This document shows positions 19,781 to 20,510 of a DNA stretch of 20,510 bases, piece by piece. Positions within the stretch are counted from its first letter, which is position 1. Each line of letters begins with the position of its first letter. The notes beneath the pieces are model-generated. The model searched no databases and was not told the DNA's origin. It saw nothing but the letters and a program-made list of their open reading frames with translations. The stretch is from Chloroflexota bacterium (GTDB lineage Bacteria > Chloroflexota > UBA4733), in NCBI GenBank assembly GCA_023381895.1, contig JAMCTA010000112.1:1-20510 (forward strand), written 5' to 3'. The position numbers were made by a program, and so were the translations under genes.

Positions 19781-20510
19781 AAGCGAACCGCAGCCCATCG
19801 GCACAAGCAGGAGCGCTAGATTCATACTCTGCAAGCCGAGGACGGCAACGGCAGCGCCCCCAGCGCGCACGAGCGGTCCCGGCTGATGGACGGCATCTCC
19901 GGTCGATAGCTGTCCCCCCGCCATCAAGCGCCGGATGCGTCCCTCGACATTGGCGTGTGCACCAGCCAGACCAACCCCCGTGGCCGCCGGCCGTGGGCCG
20001 AGCGCCGCCTGCCAGACCTTCGCGAGGGCGCTGGCCAGCGCTAACGGCCGTCCGGTTACGCCGACGGCCAGGTCGTCGCAAGCGAGCTCCTGCTGGTACT
20101 GGAACTGGCGGAAGGCGGTCCGGCTGCTCGGCAGGTACCAGAAGGCATCCCGCAGCAGCACGACCAGCCAGACCAGCGCGTGATCCCGGCGAGCGAGGTG
20201 CGCCAACTCGTGGGCCAGCACCCCTTCCATCTCCCGCGCGTCGAGCCGGCTTGGCATCCACAGCGAGAGCAACAGCCGGGGCCGCCCGCCAGGCCAGCTG
20301 CAGACGAGCGCCTGCGGCCGCTGGGAGGCGGTAAGGAGCAGGACCGGTGGCGCCAGCCCGAACCGGTGGGCAACACCGTGGACGCTCGCCTGGAGCGCCG
20401 GCGGGATGGGAAGGCTCCGACGCGCGGTGAGGCACCAGAGGAGGCAGAGGCGGACGAACGCCAGAGCGAGCGCCGCCGCTGCCAGCAGCCCCATGCCGGC
20501 TGGCAGCGCC
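19760..20510 (-). CDS. M56-family (BlaR1/MecR1-like) membrane metallopeptidase, N-terminus outside window
   Basis: At least 244 residues are visible, and the frame remains open at the right edge, so N-terminal membrane helices may be missing. The zinc-peptidase motif is VLAHELAHLARRDH (HExxH-type H95, E96, H99, counted from ATG 20494). It is followed by a hydrophobic pair and then QYQQELACDDLAV, the downstream Glu/Asp motif of M56 enzymes. A C-terminal membrane helix (AVAVLGLQSMNLALLLVPMG) ends the protein. Known relatives cleave a BlaI/MecI/CopY-type repressor when they sense a signal, and M56-BlaI pairs often govern copper or antibiotic genes. A BlaI-like gene would be expected just upstream, outside the window. 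It lacks a penicillin-sensor domain, so the signal is not a beta-lactam of BlaR1 type. First gene of the metal island. Confidence 0.88.
   Translation of the reverse strand, partial: ALPAGMGLLAAAALALAFVRLCLLWCLTARRSLPIPPALQASVHGVAHRFGLAPPVLLLTASQRPQALVCSWPGGRPRLLLSLWMPSRLDAREMEGVLAHELAHLARRDHALVWLVVLLRDAFWYLPSSRTAFRQFQYQQELACDDLAVGVTGRPLALASALAKVWQAALGPRPAATGVGLAGAHANVEGRIRRLMAGGQLSTGDAVHQPGPLVRAGGAAVAVLGLQSMNLALLLVPMGCGSLLHMLGW

Noticed and set aside
19719..20435. Alternative minus-strand frame through the M56 gene
   Set aside because: Ala/Arg/Gly-rich frame with no motif; the other frame carries the HELAH zinc motif and membrane helices.

Overview
The window is about 20.5 kb of moderately high-GC bacterial DNA. 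No 16S or marker gene is present. The gene content suggests a member of the Chloroflexota, possibly near Thermomicrobia or Ktedonobacteria. It includes an XRE-NB-ARC-TPR regulator, a sulfocyanin/rusticyanin-like cupredoxin, a CopC-CopD fusion, M56 and SHOCT proteins, and a sugar ABC transporter without its own ATPase. This placement is an inference from family content only.

Layout. (1) 1-5.7 kb is a mosaic accessory stretch. It holds the 3' end of an HlyD-type efflux adaptor closed by a 16-bp hairpin terminator, a LysR gene cut off after its DNA-binding domain, and two very small minus-strand genes (38 and 60 codons) that are clear paralogues of each other. Divergent to these is a large XRE-NB-ARC-TPR regulator, followed by an AhpD/CMD-family protein. 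A decayed antitoxin-toxin pair lies on the minus strand at about 5147-5483. (2) 5.7-12.7 kb is a sugar or sugar-acid utilisation locus of two divergent operons. Leftward run a Gfo/Idh/MocA oxidoreductase, a small overlapping ORF, an enolase-superfamily (mandelate racemase/MLE-like) enzyme and a DUF6807 ('PmoA') protein. Rightward run two MalF/MalG-type permeases and a Tat-like lipoprotein solute-binding protein. Well-spaced sigma70-type promoters are visible for both directions in the 325-nt divergent region. (3) 12.9-20.5 kb is a leftward copper/thiol-redox island on the minus strand. In transcription order it has an M56 (BlaR1-like) peptidase cut by the window edge, a DUF2933 plus heavy-metal-binding-domain protein, a small SHOCT membrane protein, a truncated response regulator, a Met-rich type-1 copper protein, a second SHOCT protein, two TlpA/ResA-type thioredoxins, CcdA, and a CopC-CopD fusion. 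The last four genes are joined by 4-nt stop/start overlaps, so they are probably one translationally coupled unit. CcdA would feed electrons to the two extracytoplasmic thioredoxins, which would keep thiols or copper-site cysteines reduced, while CopC-CopD handles copper outside and across the membrane.

The window also contains several remnants: LysR N-terminus, antitoxin, PIN-domain toxin N-terminus, response-regulator receiver N-terminus, and a possible thioredoxin-reductase-like fragment. This suggests repeated insertion and deletion at gene-cluster boundaries. I saw no rRNA, tRNA, CRISPR array, transposase or insertion sequence.
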